Under the pieces are notes generated by a model. It was given only the letters and a program-made list of their open reading frames with translations. It was not told where the DNA came from and did no database searches. A stretch of DNA of 64,000 nt. It comes from Trichoplusia ni. Its lineage: Eukaryota > Arthropoda > Insecta > Lepidoptera > Noctuidae. Made by a program: the position numbers and the translations under genes. Location of the stretch: NCBI RefSeq assembly GCF_003590095.1, contig NC_039478.1:16182001-16246000 (forward strand). The letters are read 5' to 3'. This document shows positions 32,724 through 45,744 of this stretch, piece by piece. Numbering within the stretch: the stretch's first letter is position 1; each line of letters opens with the position of its first letter.

Positions 32724-32864
32724 TTAAATGATGTAACGGTTTACTCACGCGTATTTCGACTCGCGATCGCGCCGCGTCTGCTCATGTTTAAGGACCCCGG
32801 TTGGGTCCGAAACTAGTCGGGCTACCCCGATAAATACGCGTGAGTAAACCGTTACATCATTTAA
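32724..32864. mobile_element. Foldback MITE with TTAA flanks
   Basis: A 133-bp element (32728-32860) flanked by TTAA on both sides. Its arms, ATGATGTAACGGTTTACTCA... and the exact reverse complement, pair perfectly for about 33 bp including CGCGTATTT; the match reaches 36 bp counting the flanks. The centre is GC-rich (TCGCGATCGCGCCGCG, GGACCCCGGTTGGGTCC). TTAA suggests piggyBac-type integration, but the ends do not start with the usual CCC/CCY, so the superfamily is unsettled. A diverged half copy is at 16438. Confidence 0.8.
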
Positions 32865-33635
32865 TAAATACTTGATTATGGGGAATTAAACAAAGGTACA
32901 TACAACAAACACCCTGTGATTTTGTGTATTACTTGATAGAGCAAATGTTGATTATGTTATTTCAATTTGGACGCAACGCTTACCTACACGACTATTAGCA
33001 TTTTATTTTAAAACAAAATAGGAACTGTTTTAAAATTGTCGTAGAAAAGTATGGAAGAAAAAAACACTGAACGAAAGACTTTAAAGTCAAAGTATTGACT
33101 AAATGATCAAATAGTCATGTTAATGCGGAATAAAATTAGTCTCAGAGATATCAGAGGATTCAAGTGAAGACTCAACTATTAATTACAGAGCAAAATGGGT
33201 GGAAGCAAACAAAACACATTTCACTTTGCTTTTGAGAGAATTTTGTTCCTAGCTGATATAATACAGGGGCTTGCCCAAGGCTAGATTTACTGCCCCTATA
33301 AAATGCCTTCAAACCATTTACAATATTATGCCGTAAGCGTAAGGCTCACAATTGCTTGAATAATTACATAGATAGTGAACATGAGAGGTAATTAAGATTT
33401 CATAGTTTTATTCAATAATATTTTTATAGCAGATTTTTCTAGGAATTTCTTTGGATAAGCGTATAAAAGTATTCATTGTTCAATGTTTTTTGTTGTTTAA
33501 TAACAGTATTTAATATTATGACACCTATTTCTATAATGTTTGAAATGCGTTAGAAATGCTATCACTAGGAATCAAGAACTTTACAGTTTAAAATAGAGTC
33601 GATTCTAAGCTTACCTAAATTTAACATTATTTTTC
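32865..33635. other. Intergenic; nothing recognised
   Basis: AT-rich, no supported ORF, RNA gene or repeat. Confidence 0.5.
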
Positions 33636-33765
33636 ATAAAAAGGGTAAAAACGGAGTCGTATTACTGAAGTACCGTTTTCTGTCCGTCCGTCAGTCATTA
33701 GACTGATTTTCATGAATCGTGATAGCTAGACAGTTGAAAATTTCACAAACGATATATATACAAAT
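33636..33765 (-). repeat. Dispersed repeat family G, inverted 3' part
   Basis: AAGGGTAAAAACGGAGTCGT, TATTACTGAAG, CTGTCCGTCCGTCAGTC, CATGAATCGTGATAGCTAG and ACAGTTGAAAATTTCAC are the reverse complement of the family G 3' half (AACTGTCTAGCTATCAC, GACGGACAG, TAATA, TTTTTACCCTT). Confidence 0.7.
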
Positions 33766-35477
33766 ACTAAAAATGAAGATCAATTTACCGCTACATTTTT
33801 TTTCAATTATCGTGAAGCAAGGATTTTACCCACTTCTTCAACAGTTTTTAGTATTTTTTTAATAATTAAGTATATGCTTAATAAATATGTAGGAATATGA
33901 TTAAACCATTTATTAAAAAACTCGCGGTAAAACCATGAACCTCTTTAACGCGGGACTCATTTTCTGTTTTCCTTTTGTTAAAAGAAATTCATATACGAGG
34001 CAATAAACAGTGCTCATTATTTGAAACAGTTACGGAACGTTTTCGAGGTAGTTGAAAAGTTCCACGGCAAAGGAAACATCTGTTCGCTATAATTAATTAG
34101 AACTCCACTCGCGCTGTCTTTGTAAGCTTGCAGTTTGTATGATGTAAAAATTGTACTATTATTATTATTAATTAAGGAAGATTTGTCTTGTCTCTCTTAT
34201 CTCTCTCTACAGCGTGAATTAATTTCAGCGTGCTAAATGGATATTGTACTTTTTCATTTTGATTTTTAGTGATTTACTTCATTCGAATTTTCCAATTGTA
34301 TCGTAGAGAACCATACATGATAATTATATTTGAGAACTAAGTATATTAGACGTTATATTTAAAGACAATATTTATCCCAAATAAAGTAAGTAAGTTTCTT
34401 TTTCAATCAATTAAGGGTTCTTATAAAAAACTGCATATATAAGTTACTTACTTTTTAGATTATTTTAGGAAGACGATGGAGGTTACAATTTTGATGTATT
34501 ATCGCGTACTGAAAAAAAAATACATTTTACGATTAATTTAGCTTCAATTATATTCTTCGTTTAATATAAACTATTCCAATACCTAACAAAACCTATTCTA
34601 AAATAAAAACCAACCAAGATCAAAACTCATTTTAAAAATACATTAAATTTCATAATGCACTGAGCAGTTGTTTGCTCTGCAATTGTTTAGCATTCGGATT
34701 ATAATTCTTAGCGAGGCTCATTTGGCTTGTTAATTGAAAAAAGTCGAGTCTGATAATCCGTCGTGGTGCATTGCGGTGCTCGTTCTCACAGCTACTATTA
34801 TGACAAACGATATTAAAACTCGGCTATTCATAGTTAACACAAACTATTTATTTCATAAAACATGTATTTCTTTAGTAAAAATCAATACGTTTTCTTATTT
34901 TTCTTGAAATACGTCTCCCGCAGTCAGGACTTCATAAAGACACCAACGTTTTTGTTTATCGCATTAGTTAACTTGTTTTTTTTAAATAATTTAGTTATTT
35001 TTTGCACTGAGTAAATCCCAACTTTCTTGTCTTGTTTCAAACATTGAGTTACGCACACACGATTAACATTCAGATACTATAAGTATATTAAGTCAAATAG
35101 CAATTGTCATGGTTAAGCCGTTGCTATCAAGGTATTGTCTCAAAGCTAACGTGGTTCCTTAATAAAACGATAGCTCTAAAACGTTTTAATATCGTTCCTC
35201 GACATCGCCGCCTTGCCTGCAGTCAGCAGGATTTGTGAATAAGCCACCGCTCACCCTGTTCTATTTGTTGCCAGATACCCTTGTTGCCAGCTAACTAGCG
35301 CATTTTGGCTTTATTAAAATAAAAAATACATCGTTTTTCTGTAAAAATAACCGTATTTTTTCACATCAGTAGTTTTTGTTCTGTTTACGATTTTATTTAA
35401 GAAGCTCACATAATATATTTTTTATGACTTCATTCTGAAAATGCTCTGGCATATTAAAATATTAATTTTGTGGAACG
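33766..35477. other. Intergenic; nothing recognised
   Basis: AT-rich, no supported coding or repeats. A TTATTATTATTA run lies near 34160. Confidence 0.5.
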
Positions 35478-35716
35478 CTATTTTGGCGATTTTTTTTTCT
35501 AGTAGTATGTATTTTTAATGCCACATTATAAAAAAAAAAATAATTTCGTCCAAAAAAATTTTTTTTTTTGTGTGCATCTCTTTCACTTAGATTATGTGAT
35601 TCTCAGACCTACTATACCATACCTACTATATACCGCATATGAAATGTGGTAAAAATCGGTTAAGCCGTTTCGGAGGATTACGGTAACAAACATCGTGACA
35701 CGGGAATTTTATATAG
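35478..35716 (+). repeat. Dispersed repeat family T, copy 3
   Basis: TTTCTAGTAGTATGTATTTT, ATGCCACATTATAAAA, TTTCGTCCAAAAAA, GTGGTAAAAATCGGTTAAGC, CGTTTCGGAGGATTACGG and CATCGTGACACGGGAATTTT follow family T. The start is degraded. Confidence 0.7.
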
Positions 35717-36774
35717 CCCTTCTTTACGGCATCAAAATTATCTACGTATCCGACTTTCGATACCAAATGCACAAAATATAACAGAAAATGTATAATAAGA
35801 AACCTGAGAATGAATAACAACGGAAACCAAATGTCTTACTCTGGATTCCCATCTTTAAACCAAGTTTAGTTTGTTCTTCCGAAAAGCAAGGATTTCGCAA
35901 CATTATATTTGTTCGATGTTATCTTTGTAATCATTGTTCTCTCTCGGATTTCGAAACTCGCATTGTCTTAAGAAATATTTTGATGATACTTAGTCGGCAG
36001 TACGCGGTACTTGTAAAACTGCTTGGTTCACTGAAATTTACAGCTCAGGGATCTTATTCGAAGGATTCCAATTAATAAAAAAGACTCTTCTGGAATTCTA
36101 AAAAACACTTCTTCTTAAAAAAAAAATAACAAATGAGTCGTGGAAAAAAAAAATCCTTACTTTAAAAAAAAAAAACGTGTTCTTAAAAAAAAATACATAA
36201 ATAGGTACATTGAATGTATGAAAATAACGTTTTAAAGGAATTATCAACAGCTTCATAAAATATTTGTTAAGTACGTAGAAACCCAGAATCCACATCGCAC
36301 GGACTTGCGTCACATGCAAATAAACCCAATTTATATGTATGCATGTCCCCACATCAACCAGTGTGCACCCGTTTCTGACTAGAAATCTTCTATTTTATTC
36401 GAAAGATGTATTTCATCTCCTTTTGACCCATGGGAAATGATGGAATTAACTTCGGATGGAACTCCGAGTAAAATTTCAACAACCATCAAAATAAGAAAGG
36501 AAAAGTGGTTTTGTAGGACTGGAGATGGAAGGCGGTGTTTCAGGTATTGTGGCATAACTTGAGGAAGGCAGCAGTAGATTGCGGTTGGCTGGGTTGATTG
36601 ATGGAGAATTAAATATTCTCCTGAAAATTGGAAGCTAAAAACACGTTTTATCAATTCATTTCACGTTTATTATACAGTAACTTTTCCTTCTAAACAACAT
36701 TTAACACTTGACTGTAATTCGTTGGTAAATATTAATATCGAAGTGGAACTATTTTTACGGATTTTATTGCCGTT
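35717..36774. other. Intergenic with poly-A tracts
   Basis: Several A-rich tracts lie at 36115-36195. An antisense ORF at 36379-36654 (91 codons) has no recognisable domain and is not supported. Confidence 0.45.
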
Positions 36775-37005
36775 TTATTTAAGATTTTAGTTCCTGACGT
36801 TTCGACACCTTTGCAAGTATCATGGTCACGGGTAGACCTGCAAAGGTAGTTAGTTTCATTTCAATGTCTAACATTCGCGTAAACCTAAGCAACCAAATAT
36901 TATCTAATATTACAAGCGTCAAAATCAAATCTCTAAAATGCATGGCAATGACTACTTTGACATATCTTTTCAATACTTTAGCGATTTCATCACCGTTCAA
37001 CACAT
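36775..37005 (+). repeat. Probable dispersed repeat (CGTTTCGACACC type)
   Basis: CCTGACGTTTCGACACCTTT, GCAAGTATCATGGTCACGGG and TAGACCTGCAAAGG resemble a repeat I know from lepidopteran genomes (CCCGACGTTTCGAGTACTTTTGCAG ... CGTGGTCACGGGCAGAC). No second copy was found in this window. Confidence 0.4.
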
Positions 37006-38885
37006 AAAACCTTATAAATGGTCTTCTAATAATTGAGGTTTATTTATTGCCATTATACCAGTGTTATAAACATCATACACAGACAAACTCCAACACAAAA
37101 CGCTACAAGCTGAGTTACCGTCATTCATTCGCGTCGACGCTTATGATTTCATTTCTTGGCACCCTAATATCTTCCACAATCTCTGTCGAGCTACACGATA
37201 CATGGAGCAACGTTTAGCCTAGCTCTATGCCCCAACGGGCAATTTTACGGACAATTTCATGAGATAAATTCTGAAAATGTTGTTTTTAAATTTTTACCTT
37301 ATTTGCTGCCACATTTTGCCTCCCGGCTCTATTTAGATTTTGACAGCCCCAGCTCCTGTGTTGTTTGATTTATTTTAAATTTTGCTTTTGTTCTATTTGT
37401 TGCTGTTTTTGTTGTTTTTGTTTCCTGAAAATTGATAATGATAACGTTTAATAGAAACCCCCAAAATATAATTTATTTTAAGCATCCCTTTGAACTCCAT
37501 AAGCCCAAATGACATCTCATTTGGGCTTGCCTAATTAGATCTGCACTAAAAATTTGCAGAAAAAGCATGAATGGTGCATCGTATAAGGGAGCCAAAAATA
37601 AAAGGAAAGCCTTTCCCAGTAGAGGACCAATAATAAAAGGATTAAAAAAAACAAAACATCTTAACGGATCAATTTTCCAAAAAACGAACCTTTTTTTAAA
37701 ATCCAAAATGTCAAATTCTCAAAACTACTACTTTTGTTTCCGATTTAAAAATCCTTGCCGAATTTCCAATTTTCAATTTGTTTAAAATAATCTCAATTCG
37801 CTACATTGCACATTTTCTTATCGTTCCAATTTGCACCTTCGGTATAAGAAAGGTAAACGAAAACTTAGATATCGGGATCTGCAAATGAGAATCCATTTCG
37901 ACGTTCTGTTCAAATCGTTGTAAAAGCCTATCTCCAGCCTTTACAGTAGGTGTGAAAACCGATATTCAGATTGGGGTCCTCACAACCTGTTTACATACGG
38001 ACCCAGTCGTGGAAACCATTGTTTTTGTTTCTGCTTAGGCAGTGACAGTTGGATAAAAACTGAATTTTCCTTTCCATTCTGTGTATTTTTTCGATTTTGC
38101 CACAACTATGTTTGAATCATGTGTAACCTATAAATATAATTAAAGTTTAAGTGAGAAATTATAGGTATTGCTTAAATAAGCTTTGTTTGAGAAGTCACAT
38201 TGAAACATATCATTTTTTTAAGCCCCCTTAATATTTACTTTTATGCTGCTCAACCGATATGTAACAAACATGTCTATGGACGCTTGCAAATAATTCACCT
38301 TTAATAACAAAAAAAAAAACAAAATTGAAATCGCTCAATCGGTACCGTAGTAATTATGAATGCCTCAGACAAACACCAATCCCACCTATCGTAAATTAAA
38401 AATTAAAATCTCTCATAAAGTAAATTAAACATATTCGTATTTCTACTACATGATTTGCACCTTAATTCTGACCTAAATTTTGAAACTATTATAGAGGTTC
38501 ATTTTGACGTGAACGTCCGTCCTATTCCGTGCTTTTGGTAAACAATGTTTGCAAGTAGATCATGTGCCCGTGTCACAGTTCATGCATAGTCATCTTTGGT
38601 CCAATATACATACTGGAGTTTACCTCCACTACCGAAGGCAGGCCTGTTACTGTTGAAGTGAGATGGCGTGCTTCAGGGTGTATATCGGTGTCTTTTTCAT
38701 AACTGGAGCAGTTTTGTTTTACCAGGTGATAGTAGTGCTTTGGGACAGGTAGAAGTTTCTGACCTCGGTATTTTCTACAAAACATTTATTTATAATCTGC
38801 AGGGTTTTGTAGTAAGGCTTTATGTTACAATCTTTTTTATCTGACTAAGGAATTTGTTTTTTAAATACCCAGTTTTTAAACTCGT
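37006..38885. other. Intergenic; no supported gene
   Basis: AT-rich. Overlapping ORFs on both strands near 37470-37785 read through A-rich sequence and show no family. An imperfect inverted AGCCCAAATGA / TCATTTGGGCT pair lies at 37501-37528. Confidence 0.5.
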
Positions 38886-39270
38886 GAAGCGAGGAGCGTG
38901 GAGCGTCGAGGAGCTCGTGGCTAAGCTATAACCGCATAAGTGAAACGATCACAGGTTAAGCTATGCTTGACGCGGTTGGTCCGTAGATGGGTGACCATCT
39001 TTGTCATAACGAGTTCCTTCGTGTTTCGGAAGGCACGTTAAATTGTGGGTCCCGGCTGTTATTCTTACATCTTTGACAGTCGTTACAGGTACTCAGAAGC
39101 TTGAAAAGTCTGACAACTAGTCTAACCAAGGGGTGTTGCCCAGGCAACTGGGTTGAGGATTTCAGATAGGCAGTCGCTCCTTGTAAATCACTGGTACTTA
39201 GCTGAAACCGGTTAGACTGGTAGCCGACCCCAACATAGTTGGGAAAAGGCTAGGCCAATGATGATGACCC
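38886..39270 (+). repeat. Repeat family L (LINE-derived), full copy with TGA tail
   Basis: Begins near GAAGCGAGGAGCGTGGAGC and contains GAGCTCGTGGCTAAGC, GGTTGGTCCGTAGATGGGTG, GTGTTTCGGAAGGCACG, TTCTTACATCTTTGACAGTC and AGGCAGTCGCTCCTTGTAAA. It ends CCCCAACATAGTTGGGAAAA, GGCTAG, ATGATGATGA. The triplet tail is typical of non-LTR retrotransposon 3' ends. An inverted partial copy is at 24165-24383. Confidence 0.78.
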
Positions 39271-39702
39271 AGTTTTTAAACTCAAAGTATCAAATTCAAA
39301 AATTCAGGAATAATTTTGGATTTCATTTGTACTTAATTTATTTCATTACGCTCTATGAGAAAGTTGTGTTATAAAGAGAATGATAACAAAAAATCTGATA
39401 AAATCTTTTGATGCTAACCTTTTGACTTTTCAGCTCTAAAATTCAGCTGCTATGAATGTTATCTGATTAGATTTCTTCATAAAGCCTTAGACGTTTTAAT
39501 ATCTTGACGTTTTATTCAACAACCCTTCAGTCAATCTCTAATTGATAGAATAAGCATATATCCCGTATTAATAACAAATAATACTGTGTATTAGACGTTC
39601 CATTACTGGGCAGAAAGTCCTAACTTTTTTTCGCATTCCTCTGCATATCGTTTACTTAAAAAAAAAATTAGGTAGCTAAAAACAAATTTATTTGATTTAA
39701 AC

Positions 39703-39865
39703 ACTGATCGTGGGACGGCCACCTGCCAGATGGACCGACGACCTGGTGAAAGCCGCTGGGTGTCGTTGGATGCAGGTGGCAATAAACCGGTCGCGCTGGA
39801 GAACATATGGAGAGTGCTATGTCTAGCAGTGGACAGCTATAGGCTGAGATGATGATGAAAGACTG
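39703..39865 (+). pseudogene. 3' end of an RTE-like LINE, with GATGATGA tail
   Basis: In the + strand one frame reads GRPPARWTDDLVKAAGCRW, then RSRWRTYGE and a decayed QQWTAIG-like end. This is the conserved C-terminus of lepidopteran RTE-type reverse transcriptases. It is followed by GCTGAGATGATGATGA. Only this tail survives; the rest of the LINE is missing (5' truncation). Confidence 0.72.
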
Positions 39866-42285
39866 ATCAGACCTCCACCGCTGGCTAACTGGTTTTTCAA
39901 ATCCAATGGTATAACCATTGGAGGCTAACGGATTGAATTGGAATAAAGTCTTTCAGAAGTTATAAAGTATTCCTAAACTTAAAACTACTAAATACTAAAC
40001 TACTAAAACCCTTATAAACAATAAGGAAAAAAAAAACAGAAAAAATCTTTTGAAATAAATTTTGTTAGTTCACCTAAAACAAAAATAAAAGAATAAAACC
40101 AGTGTTTTCGTTGAGGCACAAGGAGGCGGTTCACACAAAAACAATATGTTAATATATTAAAATCGATGTACAAGTTCCGAAATGTAAAAACTTTTGCATT
40201 AGTTATACAAACTATCCAACATGAAGATCTTAAAGTTTCACAAGTTCTGAACCCTTTTAAGCAAGCCTATACGCTGAGGCAAAATGTTTTTCTTTTTTTA
40301 TTTTAAATTTCATCCCGATACGCTTAAAACTTGGTTTTTCTTTACACTTTGTTGTTCAGTTTCAGATTCCTTATTTGTTTTTTATGCTAGGATGCCTTAT
40401 TTCAATTGTCAGTTTTTATTTTTGAAAATATGTACTTGCCTTTTCTGTTTATGTTTTTTTGGTTTAAATCATAGTCTAGATAGTATTCTATATTCAAATG
40501 GCATTTCTTAACATTAGCTTCGATAGAAAACCCTCGAATTTAAGTGCCCGGTATAAGCTTTGCGAGTTTAAGGACTGTGCTGTCATTTTCATATATTTGG
40601 GCTTTTTGCTCAAGGAAAGTAATCAATTCGTCAAAGGCATCTTCAATTACAATATTGTGTTAGCCTTGCGTATCTCTGTATAGATTTGTATGCGAGAGGT
40701 GCAAGTTTGATCCCAGACTTTTTGAAAATGCATGATTAATTAACATTTCTTTATTATAAAAGTTGAAGCTAAAAATCCTGGATCCCAAATATCGAAATGT
40801 GAAAACGTAAACCCAGCCAATCGTAAGCGAGCTAGCGTACTGATCAAGTCTCAAACCATCCCTATATCAATGAGACCTAGCTGCTGATATAACACAAATT
40901 AGTATTGGAATGGCGCAGCTAACAATTTCAACTCTAAACAAATTTCTTAATGATCTCCAAAACCGCAAAGCTAACCTTATCCAACATTGTTAGTCACCGA
41001 AGATCTGATGGACTTTGATTGGTGACGTTTCCAACACGACTCAATCCCATTCAAGCTAATTCGAGCAAATTGTTCCACAAGCGGAGAACATTCTCGAAAC
41101 GACTGATGAACCCACTGTTCTATTCAATCCACAACCTTAATTCAGACTAAAACTAATTTACAATTCTCTAAATGTATGCTTTATTAGCGAATTTTGTACT
41201 GCATGTATATACTTCATTTGTTTTGGACTCTAACTTAGGTAATCTGACCCTTTTCCAATTAATTTCAGACAGAACCCACTGTTCTGTCTAAAATAATAGT
41301 TAATTAGAGGTAGGAGTAGAGGATTACTTGGTGATTTTGTAGTATTCAAATTCATATTCACCATTTCGGTACGGTACCTTTTTAATTCTAAATTATTCAT
41401 GTCATCATTTATTATCTCAACGCCTTAAAGTGATATTTTTGCGAGTTTGAGAGTGCAGAGAAATGTCGCTCTACATAATAAAAATAATATTACTTTAAGA
41501 CGTGGTAGACCCTCAGTACCGGAAAATTTAGAGTCATTAAAGAAACGACTGCACCCAAAGACCGTTTTCTCACAAACTGATTGCTATCAAGTCAGCAATT
41601 TGGCAGTATTCAACTTGGAAATGAAATCTTGCTCTCGTTTTAAAAGTGCATGTCAGTAAATTTTCGTCATACATCAAGCGGTATTGATTGAATCCACCCC
41701 ACCAGCTAAAGGCAATCATAGTTAGGTATCAATTGGGGCCCTTTGCTGAACATGAGGGACATTTCGTACAAATGCATTCGGTCAAATGACGAATGAAGCG
41801 ACAAACTGGGTGAGGGTCTGACGAGGCTTTTGATTGTAACATCGGCAACACGACGCTGTTAGTCGTATACCCGTAATACGTACAAACAGTAGCGTGAATT
41901 GTTCTGGAAGTGGCTTGGGTATTGTTTCACAAAGTATATTGTGAATTGTTGAATTCTTTTAAACGAATTACACAGATTTTAAATATATGGTATGGTAAAT
42001 GTTAATACTACTATTATATTGCAACTAAAAAAATGTCTTTAGCTGACATTGACATTTTGTCAAACATGGTGGCCAGAAAATGTTTCTTAAATTAAATTCA
42101 TTTTCAAAATTACATGTCACAGAGAAATTCAGATACAGTTAAAAATCATCAGCTAAGAAAAAAAGAAAAGATACTCTACATTTCGTTTTAATTGTTTCAA
42201 TCTTTGTCCATCTAGAACATAGTTAATAAAATTACTCAATACTGACCTTTTCCAGCACCCCTAGATCATCGGAAACGTGTAGTGC
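39866..42285. other. Intergenic; no supported gene
   Basis: AT-rich sequence with chance ORFs (40284-40511, 40498-40683, 41447-41659) that are hydrophobic or basic but unlike known families. No repeats with a partner in the window. Confidence 0.45.
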
Positions 42286-42540
42286 TCATTTCGCACTTAC
42301 CCTTTTGACGGCCCTAAAAAGGTCGAGTTCATTTGCCGCCAACGCCATGTTGGACGGAATGAGACCGTTCCACAGTGGATTACAGAAGCTCGGTAGCGTT
42401 TTCTTTGTATGTTGATTACTGATTGGCTGAGATATCGTTCCAAGAACGTGAAGTGTGGAACAATAAGTCTTGTTCTGTGGAAGTCCAGTGTACAAGGTTT
42501 TAGTCGTACAAGGTTTGAGGGTTTGGAGTATCGATACCCA
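42286..42540 (-). pseudogene. Possible decayed LINE reverse transcriptase C-terminus
   Basis: On the - strand overlapping frames carry TLPSFCNPLWNGLIPSN and nearby FHRTRL, reminiscent of the FLPxxxxLWNxLP motif near the C-terminus of Jockey-like LINE proteins. Frames shift between the segments. The resemblance is weak. Confidence 0.3.
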
Positions 42541-44244
42541 TTTGGGACTGTTGGGCGATAAGTGTTGTTCATGTTTCTTTTGTGGAGGTGAAGAGGAAAA
42601 TCAAAGTCTGAATGACCTTCCCATATATGAGTAAGCATATATTTAAGGTGTGTGTGTTTTTTGTCCTCAAAAGTCAAGGGTAACAATCCTCAAGTTTAAT
42701 CTTAAGAGGAGAGTCTTTAAGTTTTGGACCTAAATAAAAAATTGTATATTGTTGTTATAACAGATACAGTTTTCACTCTTTTTATCGGCATATAATTTCA
42801 AACAAAACACTATAATTTTGGCGGTTGAATACCAAACCTATATACCCAAACCAGTGAATAAATTCAGCAGTATTAATATTAAACAATGTTTCATATATAC
42901 CGTTTCCCAACCCTTTGCACCACAAAATACTGTCGTTACCGTATAAAATGAATGTTAAACACACTCCTTTATCCATTCAGCCTTGTCTAACTGAGTCATA
43001 AACATCAATAAGTGCTACAAGGATCTCAAAATTCATATCGCACAACCATAACTCAGGATTTCAGCCTATTTAATACCAGTGCTGTAACCCTTAGCTGAAC
43101 CCGATTACGTTACAAACGATTCCGAGTCTCGGTACCAAATGACCGATCTTTTTCCTTGCTTCCATTTGCCAGAAATGAGGTCTTAGAATTTTTTGGCCAA
43201 GGAAGTTTCAACTCTATCTTCTAAATGTAGAGTCGATTTTTGGTTGTTGGTTTTTGGCATGTGTAAGGGTTTACCTTCGTTAGGATTGACTTTAGGTGTT
43301 TGGATAGATACGCACGATTCGTTTTGAGTTTTATTTACACTTGATAGTTATGGTGTTAGGTTGCAGGCTTTTGCGATATGTTTACGGATTTTTAAAGGTT
43401 TCCTTCGACTTCCTGCGTCTATCCAAGTGAATATACCGAATTGACGTATTGATGAATGATAAATTGATATTACCATGACATCTAAATGGATGTACTGTTA
43501 TCATGTTTTGAGAAAATAATCGTTAGCTGAATCCAGCACTACATTCTAGACACGCTGGTAATTTTAACTTGTAAATGGTTTTTAATGGTTAGAATTTCTG
43601 ACACAGCTAGAGAATATAACTGTTCACGGGTAGCAAATTTAAATGCACAATATTATTTAATACCAACCTATAGATTTCCCATTACTTATCACACGCCTGT
43701 TTCCATAGAGGGCCATACCCAAACCAGGGAAGGTGTACCGATTTCAGATTCTTTTATTAGTACATATCTGAATATTAGAACAAAAAGTAAACGAAAAATA
43801 TTTGCTACAGCGAACAATCAGTTCGTACAATTCGATAGAAACAATATGATGTAAAATGAGAAACTTTAGTTATGTAATTCAGAATTTCAAATAAAGACGC
43901 AGATGTCCGAACTAATTTACTAACAACTGAAATGTTTTCTCGCAGATGGAGATATTTGTACCAAACTCATTGTAATTTATACAATTAACTTTAAAATATC
44001 AATCGAGTATTTTAATTTGAAAAATGGACTTAATGGTGATGTAAGTAGTTAGGGAAGAATTTTATTAAGGATTGGAGACATGATATCTGAATAAGTGAGT
44101 TGATGTAAAGATATAGCAAATTATCTTATCTGTGTCCAGTGTCGAGTGGTATTTTTAGGTAAGTTAAATATATCAAAAAAATCGATATCTTTAGTTCTTT
44201 TTTTCAGATCTGCACCCAAAGTGTTACAGCGAAAATCTCTTACG
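42541..44244. other. Intergenic; no supported gene
   Basis: A plus-strand ORF at 43585-43854 (89 codons) is the longest open stretch here, but no domain, signal peptide or splice context could be seen. Confidence 0.45.
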
Positions 44245-44325
44245 TAGGCTCCGCTGTCTGTTCATCTATCGGTCTCTTTATTACCTGAACCATGATATCT
44301 AAACAATTGAAATTTCTACTCAAGA
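44245..44325 (-). repeat. Dispersed repeat family G fragment
   Basis: AGGCTCCGCTGTCTGTTCAT, GAACCATGATATCTAAACA and ATTGAAATTTC are the reverse complement of family G (TTTCAACTGTCTAGCTATCA, GGTTC, GACGGACAGCGGAG). Confidence 0.55.
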
Positions 44326-45744
44326 TCCGTCTATGCCAATATAAAAAGAACAAGGGCGAGAACAAGAGCCTATCTAATTTGATTATTTTTCAACATATCA
44401 GTAGTTTTGTAACGTTCTCTTGTTTACCAAACAGACACCATTCACGCCTTTTAAAACATACATCAGAAGTAAACACGACAGTCATTAAGACAATGAATAC
44501 CAACTCAACAAATCTACGCTAACCTCAAAAATGACAATACCTGCTACACATAAGACTAATAATGTAACAATTCAAGCGTTAACATTTAAAATCAAAGATT
44601 CTACCACGACCTCGCTACCTTTAGACAGTACAGGGTCGTGCGAAGGAGATGTCGCTCTACGCAATATTATTCGCCGTCTCATTTCGACACTGCAGCTATC
44701 TTACTTGAATTTATACTGGTATGCTCCCTGAAGCGACAACGTTATGCTGTCCAAAATATTCGCTGGCGTGGGAGACAGACGGATTAACTTTCCAACAGAT
44801 TAGTTGCAAATCAAAGGGCTTTTGTCTCGAAATCTGATTCATTTGACTTGGAATTAGTAGCGATATCAGAGGTAATAAGAATTTTGATATTTAATTAGAT
44901 ATGGACAAAATTTAAAATAAAATTAATTTACTTTCGATTTGTGACCCAGTTCTGCCCAATTCATTTTTTTTCAACCTCAAAACTGGATTCAAGTCTTTCT
45001 AGATTTTGAATTTAACGTGCAATGCGATATGAACTCCCTCATTCATCCTCAGATTATTTTCAGTAATGACAACTAAGACATGATGAAGTCTTCAGTAGAT
45101 TTCATAAATTAAAAATAAACAACTTCATTCGTCTTTTAATTAAATAGGGTCTCCTGAGACGAGTAAATCTTGCAACAAATAGTTTCGTAAAATGAACCAT
45201 TGCAGACTTAGTGAAGCACGCTGCATTGTTACCAGTTGATGAAAATGAAATGAGAAATACGCTTTAAAACGAATTTAATTAATTTGTTAATTTTGTTTGG
45301 AAGATATGACAATTCATTAAAATAAACATCATTGGCATAGTAGGCATGGTAGGTTAGTACGGTTGAAATTTTATGCAAATTCGTTTTTCTTTAACCCATT
45401 TCTTGGAGACCGAGTGCCACAAATCTGACTCGCACTTAACGGGTTTCCTGTCTGACTGTAACTATCAAACGATTAAAATTCTATTCTCAAATTTCTGATC
45501 TCTCATTAACAATTTAAAATATTAAGGTAATCCTGAAACAAACACTTCAATTAATAGTCAAGTGACTTTACAGGATTAAACGGGGAGCCCTCGGAACAGG
45601 GATTTCTGTGGATTAGTAGGAAGCCCCAGACAACATTATAGAATTACGAATGTAAGACGATTACCCAATCTCTGTTACAATGGATCTTAAACGATATTGA
45701 TATCGGACTTCATAATTTTGTAAGGGAATAACTGACTGACGGTT
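44326..45744. other. Intergenic; weak repeat remnant
   Basis: GGAGATGTCGCTCTACGC and TCGCCGTCTCATTTCGACAC at 44645-44695 look like an old inverted-repeat element. No gene. Confidence 0.4.

Noticed and set aside
36115..36195. Poly-A tracts as retroposon tails
   Set aside because: Several A runs occur, but no upstream element or target duplication could be identified.
42297..42686. 129-codon minus-strand ORF
   Set aside because: Longest ORF of the middle region, but composition is irregular, overlapping frames carry only weak LINE-like words, and there is no start or splice context.
43585..43854. 89-codon plus-strand ORF
   Set aside because: No signal peptide, domain or promoter; consistent with chance in AT-rich DNA.
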